A stretch of 64,000 nucleotides of DNA, taken from the NCBI GenBank assembly GCA_937862815.1, contig CALMED010000006.1, positions 1-64,000 on the forward strand, given 5' to 3'. Each line of letters starts with the position of its first letter. The stretch's first letter is position 1. Shown here in pieces: positions 16,442 through 26,138 of this stretch. Both the position numbers and the translations under genes were made by a program. This DNA comes from an uncultured Chitinophagaceae bacterium. GTDB taxonomy: Bacteria > Bacteroidota > Bacteroidia > Chitinophagales > Chitinophagaceae. The notes under the pieces are model-generated. The model searched no databases. It was not told the DNA's origin and saw nothing but the letters and a program-made list of their open reading frames with translations.

Positions 16442-17613
16442 ACGTGTGTGGATTGTTTGCTGAATAAATGTAAGAGTATTTCGGTGTCTGCTTGTTGCAG
16501 GTCGGCCTGCTTGAGGTGCATCCAGGTACGGATGTCCCGCAACGCTTTTTCATATACATAGCGCTCGCCGGTGGCACAGTTCCAGGTGAAATCATTTACA
16601 AACTTGGGCACGAAACCGGTATGCAACACCTGGCAGCTGATACCTGTAACGGTACCGGTGTTGAGCGCCGTATGTATGGCGGTACGGGAATAATCGCCCA
16701 GCATCACTCCGCATTTGGAACCGGCGGGGATCCATTGGTGGAGGTGCTTGTTCCAGATCTTCACTTCCGCAGCGGTGTTCTTCAGGTTGGAGCAGGAGGT
16801 GCCGGCGCCGAGGTTGCACCAGCTGCCCACCACTGCATCGCCCAGGTAACCTTCGTGGGCTTTGTTGGCCGCATCGAATAGGATGGAATTCTTGATTTCA
16901 CCACCGGCCACACTGTGGGCGCCGATAGTGGTAGCGCCGTAGATGAGGGCGCCCATTTTCACCACTCCCTGCTTCAGCAGGGCAAAGGGACCGCGGATGC
17001 AGCTTCCATCCAGCACCGAACTGCCGGCTCCGATGTATACCGGCCCCTGCTGGGTGTTGATAAAGCAATGTTCCAGCACGGCACCTGGCTCCACAAAGAT
17101 GGGGCCATTGCCGGTTACCTGAGCACATGCCGGAAGCGGTTCGGAACGCCGGTTATAAGTGACCTGCCGGAAATCCTGTTCCAGCCAGTACCCATTCCAT
17201 TGCGTTAACTGAAACGGGTATCGCAGCAACGAGTGCGCCGGTTGGAATGCATGCACGCGGTATGCTGGGAAATCGGTTGCAGCAAAACCAAAGGTTGGAT
17301 GATGATTGGTTCGCAACGCAATGACTGTATCGCCATGCACCAGCAGGTGACCCGGCTGCAGTTGTTGCAAAGCGGTGCAGAATGCAGGATCGGGAAAAGT
17401 GGCGGCGTTAATATAAAGGTGATCCGCGCCCGGTGCCGGTTCATACTTCCGGCTGAGGTAAAGAGCCGTGGCCACATGAACGGGCTGGCGGAAGAAATGG
17501 GCCCAGCGTTCCCGCAGGGTGTAAAGACCTGTACGCAAATCGGCTACGGCCCGGATCTCGGTAAACGGATACAGGGCAACCCGCTCCATTGTATCGAAAA
17601 GTGTTACTTCCAT
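16438..17613 (-). CDS. GlmU-like putative sugar nucleotidyltransferase/acyltransferase
   Basis: A 391-aa protein of the alternative bacterial GlmU-like family found in Bacteroidota. The N-terminal part (about 1-190) is unlike standard nucleotidyltransferases but ends in NRRSEPLPA-type linker sequence. The C-terminal part (about 195-345) is a left-handed beta-helix of hexapeptide repeats (for example GAGSSVLDGSCIRGP, IYGATTIGAHSVAGGEIKNSI, LGAGTSCSNLKNT), as in GlmU acetyltransferases. It is presumed to help make UDP-GlcNAc or a related nucleotide sugar in the cytosol, but the reaction is not proven. It is coupled to tpiA. Confidence 0.82.
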   Translation of the reverse strand: MEVTLFDTMERVALYPFTEIRAVADLRTGLYTLRERWAHFFRQPVHVATALYLSRKYEPAPGADHLYINAATFPDPAFCTALQQLQPGHLLVHGDTVIALRTNHHPTFGFAATDFPAYRVHAFQPAHSLLRYPFQLTQWNGYWLEQDFRQVTYNRRSEPLPACAQVTGNGPIFVEPGAVLEHCFINTQQGPVYIGAGSSVLDGSCIRGPFALLKQGVVKMGALIYGATTIGAHSVAGGEIKNSILFDAANKAHEGYLGDAVVGSWCNLGAGTSCSNLKNTAAEVKIWNKHLHQWIPAGSKCGVMLGDYSRTAIHTALNTGTVTGISCQVLHTGFVPKFVNDFTWNCATGERYVYEKALRDIRTWMHLKQADLQQADTEILLHLFSKQSTHV

Positions 17614-17653
17614 GGCTGCTCAAAGATCAAAAGAATGCGGGGTTGCACCAAAA

Positions 17654-17681
17654 AAATCCCCGCCGTTCCGGGCGGGGATTT
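17654..17681 (-). terminator. Terminator after the TonB-dependent receptor
   Basis: AAATCCCCGCC (17654-17664) and GGCGGGGATTT (17671-17681) form an 11-bp perfect stem with a 6-nt loop. Read leftward it is followed by a run of T, just past the stop of the receptor gene at 17702. Confidence 0.85.
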
Positions 17682-17701
17682 CGCTTATATTAATATGATT
17701 T

Positions 17702-20518
17702 TTAGAAAACATTGTAACCAAAGCTCACGTAGTACAGGCCGCCCACCTCGGGATTGGCATAGGCCGATTTGTAATACTTGTTCAGCAGGTTGTTTGCACC
17801 GAACTTGAACATGTTTTTGGTTTTGGGAATGCGGTAGCTGATCTGTGCATCCAATACGCCGAAAGCATCGAGCGGGCCAGCCAGGAAAGTGGATTCCCAA
17901 CGGTCAATGGCACTCTGCCAGCGCCAGGTTGCCGAAGCGCCGACGTTCTTGCAGATCTTGTTGTTGGCCAGGGTGAGGTTGTAGCGCCAGGGCGAGGTGT
18001 TGAAGAACGCCAGTGCGCCCACCGGAGCTTTATCGAGCTTGTTGTAGGAAACGTTACCGCTGAACACGAAGTTCTTCGGCATTTTCCAATCGAGGCTTGT
18101 ACCCCAACCAAATGTACGCACATCATCGGTGGCGTTCACCGGCATACCAAACTGGCGCTGGTTGGGCGTGAAGGGATTCTGGATGAGAATAGCAGTGGAA
18201 ATAAAGTTGTTGTAAATAGCATAGAATGCATACGCATCAAACAGCAGGTTCTTGGCAATCACGCCGCGGTAACCCACCTCAAAGGAATTCACGACTTCAG
18301 GTTTGAATTCGCGGAACTGGTAGGAGTTGGCCTGGTTGAGTGCGCCCGGGTTGCCGGCCCGTTGGGCGGAGAACACGGTAGCAGAATCCCATACCAGGTT
18401 GTTGCGGAAGTTGTAGAAATCAATGAACTGCGGCAGGCCACCAATCAGCTTGTTGCTCTGAGTACCTAAGGGCAGGTTGATGTACTGGTTCTGCGTGGTG
18501 GGGAAACGGTAAGCCTGCTGGTACGACAAGCGGAGGAAGTTGTCCTTGGCCACTTTCACGGTTGCAGTGGCGCGGGGAGTAAAGCGTCCCTTGAAGTTCT
18601 GGTTCTTGTCATAACGTCCGGCCAGCGTGATTTTCACACCGGAAACGATCTCCTTCTGCACCTGGATATAACCGCCCAGTTCATTGATGGGGATCCGCTT
18701 ACCCAGCGTATCGGTGAACAGGGTTCCCTGGGAGTTGAGCGAGAAGCGGCGGAACAGACCACCAACCTGTACATCGGCCCAGGTAAAGTTTTTGAAGTTA
18801 TACATTCCATCCACTACGTACATATCGGTAAGATCCAGGAAGAGGGCGCCACCTTGTGAAATGGGAATGCGACGCACCGTGTTCTTCAGGGTTTCGAAAG
18901 CAGGAGTTCCGGGCAGCGGGCGGTTGGCATCGGCCGTCTGGCGGGCAAGGAAATGTGCCTGGTCTTCGGGAAGATTTACACCGATAAAGCCGGGAAATCC
19001 ACCACCGCGGGCGGCGGCAAACGACTGGATATAAGTGGGGAACCACCGGGTGGCACTTTCGCTGGTGCGCTGCAGCATCTGAGAGGCCAGGATGGTGGCG
19101 GCATAGGCATCACCGGCATTTTCCTGGGTGGTATAAGCACGTACAAAGTAGTTATCGCTGCGGAGTTCCAGTTTATACTGGCCAATCCGGGCGTCTTTGA
19201 GGGAGTAACGGTCGGCACCGGTATACACCGTAGTGGCCGTTCCCCAGTACCCTACAAAGGACAATTCGGTATTGGGACGTATCTTATAATACAAACCGCC
19301 ATTCATTTTAAAGTTGTAGGTGTTGTAATCCACCAGGTCGCGTTCGGCATAGCCAGTGCGGCTTACGATGGAGTCGGAACCGGTGGCAAACAGTGAATTG
19401 CTCTGGCTGTTGGCAATGGCCTGGGCCTGGATTTGTGCCTGTTGCAGCGGTACGTTATTGGCCAGCAGTTGCTGCAGGGCCTGCTGATAGATCAGGCCAC
19501 GCAGTGTAGAGCGGATATTAACAACGGGCGGCGTGGAACCGATCTGGTCGCCGTATACGTTCACCCCGTTATAGCTGGGCTTGTTGCGGTCACCAAAGGT
19601 GGTGTTACCGGCCAGCAGATCGTAGTTCCGCAGATCGTTTGCCTGCCAGTCCTGTGCCTGGATGAACTGACCGGCAATCTTGAAGGCAAACTTTTCGGAG
19701 ATTTTTTTACCCCAGCGGAAGTTCCAGTCGTAGTAGGGTGCCGCGGAACGCTGCCGTCCGTCGGCATGCATCACACCTTGCTTCACCTGGAAGCTGAGGC
19801 CCTGGTATTTGAAGGGGTTCTTGCTGGTGATGAGCAGGGTACCGTTCATACCGCCGGAGCCATAGAGAGCGGAGGAGGCGCCGGGGAGCAGTTCCATATT
19901 ATCTACGTCCAGTTCGGTGAGACCCACAATATTGGCCACGGAAAAGTTGAGACCGGGAGCCTGGTTGTCCATTCCATCCGTAAACTGGTTGAAGCGGGTG
20001 TTGCCGGATCCGTTGAAGCCGCGGGTCCCCACGGTGCCGAAGAGGAGACCGGAGCGCACAAAATCAACTCCTTTCAGGTTCTGTACCGCGTCGTAAAACG
20101 ATGCCGCCGGTAATTCGCGGAGCTGACTGGTGCCGATGCGCTCCACGGAAACCGGCGATTCGAGTATGCGGGTAGCTACCCGGGTGGCAGATACCACCAC
20201 TTCCTGGCCAAGGGCGGCCTTGGTGTTGAGGTTGATGTCGAGCGTGGCGGTGCTGGTCACTTCCAGTTCCAGGTCTTCGTACCCCACCGAGGAGATCACC
20301 AGGGTTACCGGGAGTTGGTCAACGGTCAGTTTGAAATTACCGCGATCGTCGGTAAATGTACCGCGACTGGTGCCTTTAACCGACACTGAAACCGCCGACA
20401 GCGATTCGCCGGAGGTTTTGGATTTCACCGACCCAAAAAGGGTGGTTTGCGCCTGCAGCGAGAAGCCGGTGCCCAGGGCAAGCAGTAGCATAAAAAACAG
20501 CTGAATATGCTTTTTCAT
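17702..20518 (-). CDS. TonB-dependent outer-membrane receptor
   Basis: A 938-aa receptor with a signal peptide (cleaved near SLQAQ). An N-terminal carboxypeptidase-regulatory-like beta-sandwich follows (about 28-110), then a plug domain (about 120-235, with SALYGSGGMNGTLLITSKNPF) and a 22-strand barrel ending in an aromatic residue (VSFGYNVF). It takes up an unknown ligand using TonB energy. The barrel end and plug are complete. ATG 20518 is preferred over an upstream TTG. It follows a DUF4397 lipoprotein gene by 26 nt and ends in a clear terminator, so the pair is an operon. There is no SusD partner. Confidence 0.93.
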   Translation of the reverse strand: MKKHIQLFFMLLLALGTGFSLQAQTTLFGSVKSKTSGESLSAVSVSVKGTSRGTFTDDRGNFKLTVDQLPVTLVISSVGYEDLELEVTSTATLDINLNTKAALGQEVVVSATRVATRILESPVSVERIGTSQLRELPAASFYDAVQNLKGVDFVRSGLLFGTVGTRGFNGSGNTRFNQFTDGMDNQAPGLNFSVANIVGLTELDVDNMELLPGASSALYGSGGMNGTLLITSKNPFKYQGLSFQVKQGVMHADGRQRSAAPYYDWNFRWGKKISEKFAFKIAGQFIQAQDWQANDLRNYDLLAGNTTFGDRNKPSYNGVNVYGDQIGSTPPVVNIRSTLRGLIYQQALQQLLANNVPLQQAQIQAQAIANSQSNSLFATGSDSIVSRTGYAERDLVDYNTYNFKMNGGLYYKIRPNTELSFVGYWGTATTVYTGADRYSLKDARIGQYKLELRSDNYFVRAYTTQENAGDAYAATILASQMLQRTSESATRWFPTYIQSFAAARGGGFPGFIGVNLPEDQAHFLARQTADANRPLPGTPAFETLKNTVRRIPISQGGALFLDLTDMYVVDGMYNFKNFTWADVQVGGLFRRFSLNSQGTLFTDTLGKRIPINELGGYIQVQKEIVSGVKITLAGRYDKNQNFKGRFTPRATATVKVAKDNFLRLSYQQAYRFPTTQNQYINLPLGTQSNKLIGGLPQFIDFYNFRNNLVWDSATVFSAQRAGNPGALNQANSYQFREFKPEVVNSFEVGYRGVIAKNLLFDAYAFYAIYNNFISTAILIQNPFTPNQRQFGMPVNATDDVRTFGWGTSLDWKMPKNFVFSGNVSYNKLDKAPVGALAFFNTSPWRYNLTLANNKICKNVGASATWRWQSAIDRWESTFLAGPLDAFGVLDAQISYRIPKTKNMFKFGANNLLNKYYKSAYANPEVGGLYYVSFGYNVF

Positions 20519-20544
20519 AAACAATGATTTGGTTGTAAGATGGA

Positions 20545-21402
20545 TTAGTTATGGGCTACAATCGTTAAGGCAGGTGCAGGCGGATTCGGGGGGGCGGCAA
20601 ACTGCAGGCGGGCCACCACGGTATAGATCTTGCCGGCTTCGAGACGTGTGTTGGCCGGAGGAAGCGGCAGGAGCGCCAGCAAACCGGTTGCAGGTGATGT
20701 TCCGGGGGTACCGGCTACACGGAGACCCAGGTTGTAGCGACCACTGTCTATGACTGCAAATTCCTGAAGTTTGAGGTTGTTGTAAGCGTCGGCAAAACGA
20801 CGGAGTGGAAACAGCGCCAGGTTTTGGACCGGGGCGGTACTCAGTCCGCCTGTCGCGGTCACATCCACCGTATCCCGGCGGGGAACACCCAGACTGGTAA
20901 AGATTTCCTGTGGTACCGCATGAATGAAACGGATCTTCACCTTGCCGGGAGGGGGCGGGGTGAGGTCATCTTTCATCAGGAGTACGTTGTAAAAAGGCGT
21001 AAAATTAAACGTAACCGCTGTGTAATTACTTTCCGGCAGGAAACTGGTGGTGCGGTCGTAAATGGTTGTACCCGCACTGCCGGCCAGGGCCATGTTCAGT
21101 CCAAAGCCACCGGTTTCAACATCACGGTATGCAGCATTAACCACCAGGGGGTTGGTAATGGTTGTAACGGGTGTACCTCCTACACTGGCAGCACCGTAGA
21201 GTACATTATTAAAAACGAGGCGTCCGTTCCACCGAACATCCACAGCCGGACCAGCGGTAGGAAGGGGATTGGGTGCAACGGGAGATGAAATAGCAGCATT
21301 GATCACAAGCAATTTTGCCGGGCCGGGTTTTTCCTGTTTGCAGGAAACCACGACCAGGGAAATCAATGGCAGCAGTAAAGCCAATTGTGCAAATTTTCTC
21401 AT
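20545..21402 (-). CDS. DUF4397 domain lipoprotein
   Basis: A 285-aa lipoprotein with signal sequence and lipobox (VVVSC, Cys about residue 22). The mature protein is a beta-rich DUF4397-like module containing VRWNGRLVFNNVLYG, an NPLVVNAAYRD stretch and a KVKIRFIHAVP strand typical of the family, ending in a cell-surface Ig-like fold. ATG 21402 starts right at the signal peptide. It is co-transcribed with the TonB receptor downstream. A second DUF4397-like lipoprotein is linked to the SusC/SusD pair at 45553, so the pairing occurs twice in this window. The function is unknown. Confidence 0.82.
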   Translation of the reverse strand: MRKFAQLALLLPLISLVVVSCKQEKPGPAKLLVINAAISSPVAPNPLPTAGPAVDVRWNGRLVFNNVLYGAASVGGTPVTTITNPLVVNAAYRDVETGGFGLNMALAGSAGTTIYDRTTSFLPESNYTAVTFNFTPFYNVLLMKDDLTPPPPGKVKIRFIHAVPQEIFTSLGVPRRDTVDVTATGGLSTAPVQNLALFPLRRFADAYNNLKLQEFAVIDSGRYNLGLRVAGTPGTSPATGLLALLPLPPANTRLEAGKIYTVVARLQFAAPPNPPAPALTIVAHN

Positions 21403-21424
21403 ATAACAGGGTTTTCTGTGTGAA

Positions 21425-21459
21425 CAAAAATAGGCCTTAGTAATTAATAATAAAACAAA
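21425..21459 (-). promoter_or_regulatory. Possible promoter of the DUF4397-receptor operon
   Basis: A perfect -7 box TATTTTTG (minus strand, 21425-21432) with TTTG (21456-21459) 23 nt upstream; the spacer is 2 nt longer than typical. It ends 22 nt before the ATG. Confidence 0.45.
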
Positions 21460-21507
21460 TCTTTTAGCCCCTGTTTCCACACAAGTAGATAAGATTTGAG
21501 GGTGCTT

Positions 21508-21540
21508 TTTGTCCTGTGAACAACCTTGCCATTACCTTCG
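21508..21540 (+). promoter_or_regulatory. purC promoter, predicted to give a leaderless mRNA
   Basis: TTTG (21508-21511), a 21-nt spacer and TACCTTCG (21533-21540, one mismatch). The box ends 4 nt before the purC ATG, so transcription should start at or near the A of ATG. Confidence 0.55.
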
Positions 21541-21544
21541 TTAC

Positions 21545-22471
21545 ATGAGTCAGTTTTCTTTTCCCCGACAGACCGCGTTTTACCGGGGCAAAGTGCGGGA
21601 TGTGTATACCATTGCCGACACCTGGTTGGTGATGGTGGCCAGCAACCGCATTTCCGCGTTTGATGTGATCCTCCCCCGCCCCATCCCCTTCAAAGGGCAG
21701 GTCCTCAACCAGATTGCTGCCAGTATGCTTCAGGCAACGACCGATATCTGCCCCAACTGGCTGCTGGAGGTGCCGGCCCCCCAGGTATCGATCGGCCGCA
21801 AATGCATTCCCTTCAAAATCGAAATGGTGGTGCGGGGCAACCTGGTGGGACATGCCTGGCGCACGTACAAGAGCGGAGCACGCACCCTATGCGGCGCCTC
21901 CCTGCCCGATGGCATGCAGGAAAACGACTTCTTCCCCGCCCCCCTGCTCACGCCCAGCACCAAGGCCGATGCGGGTCACGACGAAGACATCACCCCCGGC
22001 GAAATTATGGCCCGGGGCATCTGCAGTGCAGCTGAATGGGAACAGCTGAGCACGTATGCCCTGCTCTTATTTGAGCGCGGACGGGAACTGGCTCTGCAAC
22101 GCGGATTGATCCTGGCCGACACCAAATATGAATTCGGGCTCCTCGACGGCGTTATCACACTAATGGATGAAGTGCATACACCCGACAGCTCCCGCTATTT
22201 CTATACAGAAGGATTTGATGAACGGCAGGCACGCGGAGAACGCCAGCTCCAGCTGAGCAAAGAATTTGTGCGGGAATGGCTCATCGCCCACCATTTCATG
22301 GGCAAGGAAGGACAAACCGTTCCGGAGATGACGGATGACTGGGTGGAAACCATTTCCCGGCGCTACATTGAGCTATACGAAAAAATAACCGGGGAAGCCT
22401 TTGTGCCGCAAACACTGCCGGATGAACAATTATACGAAGCCGTAACAGCTGCCCTGAACCGCCTGCCGTAA
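21545..22471 (+). CDS. purC: SAICAR synthase
   Basis: A 308-aa enzyme of purine biosynthesis joining CAIR and aspartate with ATP (phosphoribosylaminoimidazole-succinocarboxamide synthase). It shows the N-terminal YRGKVRDVY loop (about 13-21), ASNRISAFDV (about 32-41), the VRGNLVGHAW block (about 97-106) and LADTKYEFGL (about 189-198), all family signatures. The length fits the long form of the family (about 300 aa, as in yeast) rather than the 240-aa E. coli form. The ATG at 21545 is supported by homology and by the promoter immediately upstream. Confidence 0.95.
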   Translation: MSQFSFPRQTAFYRGKVRDVYTIADTWLVMVASNRISAFDVILPRPIPFKGQVLNQIAASMLQATTDICPNWLLEVPAPQVSIGRKCIPFKIEMVVRGNLVGHAWRTYKSGARTLCGASLPDGMQENDFFPAPLLTPSTKADAGHDEDITPGEIMARGICSAAEWEQLSTYALLLFERGRELALQRGLILADTKYEFGLLDGVITLMDEVHTPDSSRYFYTEGFDERQARGERQLQLSKEFVREWLIAHHFMGKEGQTVPEMTDDWVETISRRYIELYEKITGEAFVPQTLPDEQLYEAVTAALNRLP

Positions 22472-22594
22472 ATGGCTCCTGCGATGCGGTACAAAAAAGG
22501 AATTCCGTCGTGGAAGGCGAAGCGCCGGTTAAGGGACTGATCACCCTGTGCTGCTTTATCGTTCCGTTCGAAAGAACATAACCTGCCCGGAATA

Positions 22595-22627
22595 GTTTGT
22601 ACAAACAGGCTGTTTTGGTTACATTGA
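22595..22627 (+). promoter_or_regulatory. Possible promoter of the ABA4-like gene with a palindrome on -33
   Basis: TTTG (22596-22599), a 20-nt spacer and TACATTGA (22620-22627, two mismatches). The -33 element is inside the 12-bp palindrome GTTTGTACAAAC (22595-22606), which could be a repressor site or chance. Confidence 0.35.
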
Positions 22628-22634
22628 GAAAAAA

Positions 22635-23072
22635 ATGACACCGGATATAATTTTTCAAATTACCAACACATTAGCCCTGTCTGCATGGCTGGTATTGATC
22701 CTGCTCAGTCCCTTTTGGTTTGACACCGACAAACTGCTCATCGGCGTGGTCATCACTCTCCTCGCCATCGTCTATGCCTGGCTTATCAACCAGAGTTTTT
22801 CCGCAGCCGACTTTGAAAAATTCAGTACCCTGGAAGGCCTGATGAGCCTGTTCACCAATAAAACAGCCGTTGCTGCCGGCTGGGTGCATTACCTGGCGTT
22901 TGATCTCATGACCGGCATCTGGATCCGGAGAAACGCCTTGCAGCACGGCATCCGGCACTGGCTCATCGTCCCCTGCCTGGTTTTTACGTTCATCCTTGGC
23001 CCGTTTGGTTTGCTGCTGTACCTGCTGCTCCGCTGGCTGGTAACCAAACAATACTTTGCCGACAATTACTAA
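22635..23072 (+). CDS. ABA4-like (DUF4281) membrane protein
   Basis: A 145-aa integral membrane protein with four predicted helices (about 10-28, 34-52, 78-95 and 112-135). The central WVHYLAFDLMTGIWIRRNA (about 75-93) and the late LGPFGLLLYLLLR are signatures of the ABA4-like family, named after the plant neoxanthin synthesis protein. In bacteria the role is unproven, perhaps carotenoid- or lipid-related. The following membrane protein gene starts 8 nt after its stop, so the two are co-expressed. Confidence 0.85.
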   Translation: MTPDIIFQITNTLALSAWLVLILLSPFWFDTDKLLIGVVITLLAIVYAWLINQSFSAADFEKFSTLEGLMSLFTNKTAVAAGWVHYLAFDLMTGIWIRRNALQHGIRHWLIVPCLVFTFILGPFGLLLYLLLRWLVTKQYFADNY

Positions 23073-23079
23073 CCACCAG

Positions 23080-23889
23080 ATGCCGCCCGCCATTCATACC
23101 AGCGCTAACACCGCTCTCCTGCCGGGTTTTTTGCTGCAGCTCCGCAGCCGCAACCGCCTGCTGTTTTATTTCGGGGCCATCAACCTGATGGGCGCCCTGG
23201 CTTCGCTGTTGCTCGTTGCACCGGACCCGCAGAACCAGGTACTTGGTATTAATGCATGGATCAAGCCCGCCAAATTCTCACTCTCAATCTGGCTGTTGTG
23301 CTGGACCCTTGCCTGGTACCTGGTTTACTGGGAAGACCGGAAAGCCGTACAACGTTTCGGCTATGCGACGGTCGTAACCATGACCATTGAAATGGTCATC
23401 ATCACCTGGCAGGCAGCCAACGGCCGATTATCGCACTTCAACATCAGCACGCCCCTGTACGGGATGCTGTTCAGTCTGATGGGCGTTGCCATTACCATTT
23501 TCACGCTTTGGGTCTTGTATATGAATATCCTATTCTTCCGGCAACAGCAGTTTCCCATCTGGATGACGGATGGATACAAAGAAGGCATCCGCTGGGGGAT
23601 GTTGCTCTTTGTGGTGTTTGCCTTTGAAGGCGGACTCATGGCCTCCCGCCTGCAGCACACCGTGGGGGCACCCGACGGCGGGGCAGGTTTGCCCTTTTTA
23701 AACTGGAGCCTCGAAGCAGGTGACCTCCGGGTGGCCCATTTCTTCGGGATGCATGCCCTGCAGGTGCTGCCCATTACCGGTTACTACCTGGCAAGGGAAC
23801 GCTGGCAGATTCACCTGTTTACCCTGGCCTATCTACTGTTTGTAAGCCTGTTGTTATGGCAGGCATTGGAAGGTTATCCCCTGTTGTAA
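23080..23889 (+). CDS. Multi-pass membrane protein of unknown function
   Basis: A 269-aa integral membrane protein with about seven helices. Conserved-looking polar positions in the membrane region are NAWIKPAKFSLS (about 63-74), the HFNIST segment and HFFGMHALQVLPITGYY near the C-terminus, where paired His could bind a metal or haem. I recognise the pattern as a conserved bacterial hypothetical often next to ABA4-like genes, without an assigned reaction. ATG 23080 is preferred because upstream alternatives overlap the ABA4-like gene. Confidence 0.75.
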   Translation: MPPAIHTSANTALLPGFLLQLRSRNRLLFYFGAINLMGALASLLLVAPDPQNQVLGINAWIKPAKFSLSIWLLCWTLAWYLVYWEDRKAVQRFGYATVVTMTIEMVIITWQAANGRLSHFNISTPLYGMLFSLMGVAITIFTLWVLYMNILFFRQQQFPIWMTDGYKEGIRWGMLLFVVFAFEGGLMASRLQHTVGAPDGGAGLPFLNWSLEAGDLRVAHFFGMHALQVLPITGYYLARERWQIHLFTLAYLLFVSLLLWQALEGYPLL

Positions 23890-23906
23890 TAATTTAAAAA
23901 GTTTGT

Positions 23907-25028
23907 ATGCAATCAAAGCAATCCGGCCGCTCCTGGCTCCTCTTACTTTGCCTGTTGCAGTTGCAGGGAAGCCTCAGCGCCCAGACATTACTCATTGGAA
24001 CCTACACCAACAAGGGCAGCGAGGGCATTTATGTGTATCACTTTGATACCGTTTCAGCAACCGCCTCCTTCCGGTCGGTGGCTCCTTCCTCCAATCCTTC
24101 CTTCCTGGCGGTTGCTCCCGGGGGAAAACAGGTCTTTGCCGTGCAGGAGAACAACCCGGGAACAGTTACTTCGTTCCGGGTGAACACGGCCAGCGGAGTG
24201 CTGCAACTGGTGAATACCGTCGCATCCGCCGGCGCCCACCCCTGCTATGTGGCCGCACATCCTTCCGGTCGCTGGCTGGCCGTGGGGAACTACAGCAGCG
24301 GCAACCTGTCGCTGTACCGCATTGAGACCGACGGTTCCCTGAGCGAAGCTCTGCAGACAATCAACCACAGCGGCAGCAGCATCAACCAAAGCAGGCAGCG
24401 GGAACCGCATGTGCATGCCACGGTTTTTACGGCCGATGGGAAGCTTCTGCTGGTGCCCGACCTCGGGACCGACCAGGTGCGGCGCTACCGGTTTGATGCA
24501 ACGGCAGGAAAACTGTCACCGGCCAATCCGGCCTTTCTTGCACTGCCACCGGGTGCAGGCCCCCGGCATCTCGAACTGCATCCGTTGAAAAAAATTGTGT
24601 ATGTGATGAATGAACTCAGCGGGACTGTGGCCGTATTTGCAACGGTTGGAAAGACACAACGGTTGCTGCAGGAAATCAGCAGTCACCCGGAGGGATTCAG
24701 CGGCACCACCGGGTCGGCCGACATCCACCTGTCGCCCGACGGCCGCCATCTCTACTGCAGTAACCGGGGCTCTGCCAACAACCTGGCGATTTTTTCGGTG
24801 CAGAAAAACGGAACCCTCGTTCCCGCCGGGCACACCCCGGTACAGGGAATTCAACCCCGCAACTTCACGATCCATCCCTCCGGGAACTTTGTGCTGGTGG
24901 CCAATCAGGGCTCCGATGCCGTGGTGATCTTCCGGCGCGACCCGGTTACAGGAAAACTAACGGATACGGGCAGCCGAATTAATGTGTCTCAACCGGTTTG
25001 TCTGCAGTGGCTGGAGGGGAATCGTTGA
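23907..25028 (+). CDS. Exported lactonase family beta-propeller (6-phosphogluconolactonase-like)
   Basis: A 373-aa protein with a signal peptide ending at about residue 26 (SLSAQ), followed by a seven-bladed propeller of the YbhE/Pgl lactonase family. Family marks are [16 protein letters not shown] at the start, [22 protein letters not shown] (about 110-131), [27 protein letters not shown] (about 165-191), [11 protein letters not shown] and [14 protein letters not shown]. Because it is exported, it is more likely a periplasmic sugar-lactone hydrolase than the cytosolic pentose-phosphate enzyme. Its last 50 nt overlap the convergent trhO gene. Confidence 0.87.
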   Translation: MQSKQSGRSWLLLLCLLQLQGSLSAQTLLIGTYTNKGSEGIYVYHFDTVSATASFRSVAPSSNPSFLAVAPGGKQVFAVQENNPGTVTSFRVNTASGVLQLVNTVASAGAHPCYVAAHPSGRWLAVGNYSSGNLSLYRIETDGSLSEALQTINHSGSSINQSRQREPHVHATVFTADGKLLLVPDLGTDQVRRYRFDATAGKLSPANPAFLALPPGAGPRHLELHPLKKIVYVMNELSGTVAVFATVGKTQRLLQEISSHPEGFSGTTGSADIHLSPDGRHLYCSNRGSANNLAIFSVQKNGTLVPAGHTPVQGIQPRNFTIHPSGNFVLVANQGSDAVVIFRRDPVTGKLTDTGSRINVSQPVCLQWLEGNR

Positions 25029-26049
25029 GCATACCCCTACGTGACCGGAACCTTGCTTTATTGAAAGGGCCTCTGTAAAATTCTTTCGCCCGCTCTTTTT
25101 GTTCCGCTTCAGGCAGGTGAATATAACCCTGGCAGGCATCGCTGCAGCATCCCTCCCGCTTTTCTTTGCAGGCATCGCACTGGATGAACAACAGGTGGCA
25201 GGCATCGTTGACGCAGTTGACATGGGTATCGCAGGGCGCGCCGCACTGGTGGCAACGGGCAATCACCTCATGACTGATGCGTTCGCTCATGCGCTCATCA
25301 AACACAAAATTCTTCCCGATGAACCGGTTCTCCAACCCCTGCTCCCGTGCCTGGCGGGTGTAGTTGATGATGCCGCCTTCCAGGTGAAATACATTTTTGA
25401 ACCCATAGTGTTTCATGTAAGCGCTGGCTTTTTCACAACGGATCCCGCCGGTACAGTATAGGATGATGTTGCGGTCTCTGGCATCCTGCAGCAGGTCTAC
25501 TGCCATGGGCAGTTGTTCGCGAAAGGTATCGCTGGGTATTTCAACCGCGTTGCGGAAATGACCCACTTCGTATTCGTAGTGGTTGCGCATGTCAATCACA
25601 AGGGTATTGGGATCCGCCGCGAGTTGGTTAAACTCTTCGGCGTTCACATACCGTCCCTTGTTCTCCATGCTGAAGGAGGAATCGGTGATGCCGTCGGCCA
25701 CAATACGGCTACGCACTTTTACGTCGAGCACAAAGAAACTTTTGTTATCCGCTTCCACCGCGATGTTGAGCCGTACGCCGTTGAGTCCGGGCTGGCTGTA
25801 GAGGTAGGTGCGGAAATCGTCCAATCGTTCCGTGGGTACGTTGAGCTGTGCATTGATGCCCTCTTCGGCTACATAAATACGCCCCAGCACGCCCAGGTCG
25901 CGGAAGCCCTGGTACAGTTCGTTGCGAAACCTGTGCGGATCCGGAAAGGGTATGTACCGGTAAAAAGAAATGGTGGTGCGGGGAGTGGGATCCTTACGGA
26001 TGCGTTCCTTCAGCTCCCGGCGGGAAACGCGGTTGTGCAGTTGTGCCAT
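24979..26049 (-). CDS. trhO: tRNA uridine(34) hydroxylase, rhodanese family
   Basis: A 356-aa enzyme of the YceA/TrhO family, which uses oxygen to make 5-hydroxyuridine at the wobble position of certain tRNAs. The N-terminal acylphosphatase-like part contains [16 protein letters not shown] (about 58-73). The rhodanese domain (about 135-235) has the catalytic Cys in [10 protein letters not shown] (about 208-217). A Cys-rich C-terminal region (about 262-305, with [14 protein letters not shown] and [11 protein letters not shown]) probably binds zinc. Start ATG 26049. The 3' ends of trhO and the lactonase overlap by 50 bp on opposite strands, which is unusual and would make antisense RNA at both ends. 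Confidence 0.92.
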   Translation of the reverse strand: MAQLHNRVSRRELKERIRKDPTPRTTISFYRYIPFPDPHRFRNELYQGFRDLGVLGRIYVAEEGINAQLNVPTERLDDFRTYLYSQPGLNGVRLNIAVEADNKSFFVLDVKVRSRIVADGITDSSFSMENKGRYVNAEEFNQLAADPNTLVIDMRNHYEYEVGHFRNAVEIPSDTFREQLPMAVDLLQDARDRNIILYCTGGIRCEKASAYMKHYGFKNVFHLEGGIINYTRQAREQGLENRFIGKNFVFDERMSERISHEVIARCHQCGAPCDTHVNCVNDACHLLFIQCDACKEKREGCCSDACQGYIHLPEAEQKERAKEFYRGPFNKARFRSRRGMLNDSPPATADKPVETH

Positions 26050-26138
26050 CGTTTATAAATTTTCATTCCCGTACCGGGTTTGTTCCGGCACTTCTTTCGG
26101 AATCCCAATTGCAGGTTGGGCAAAATTCCAAAGCGGTG

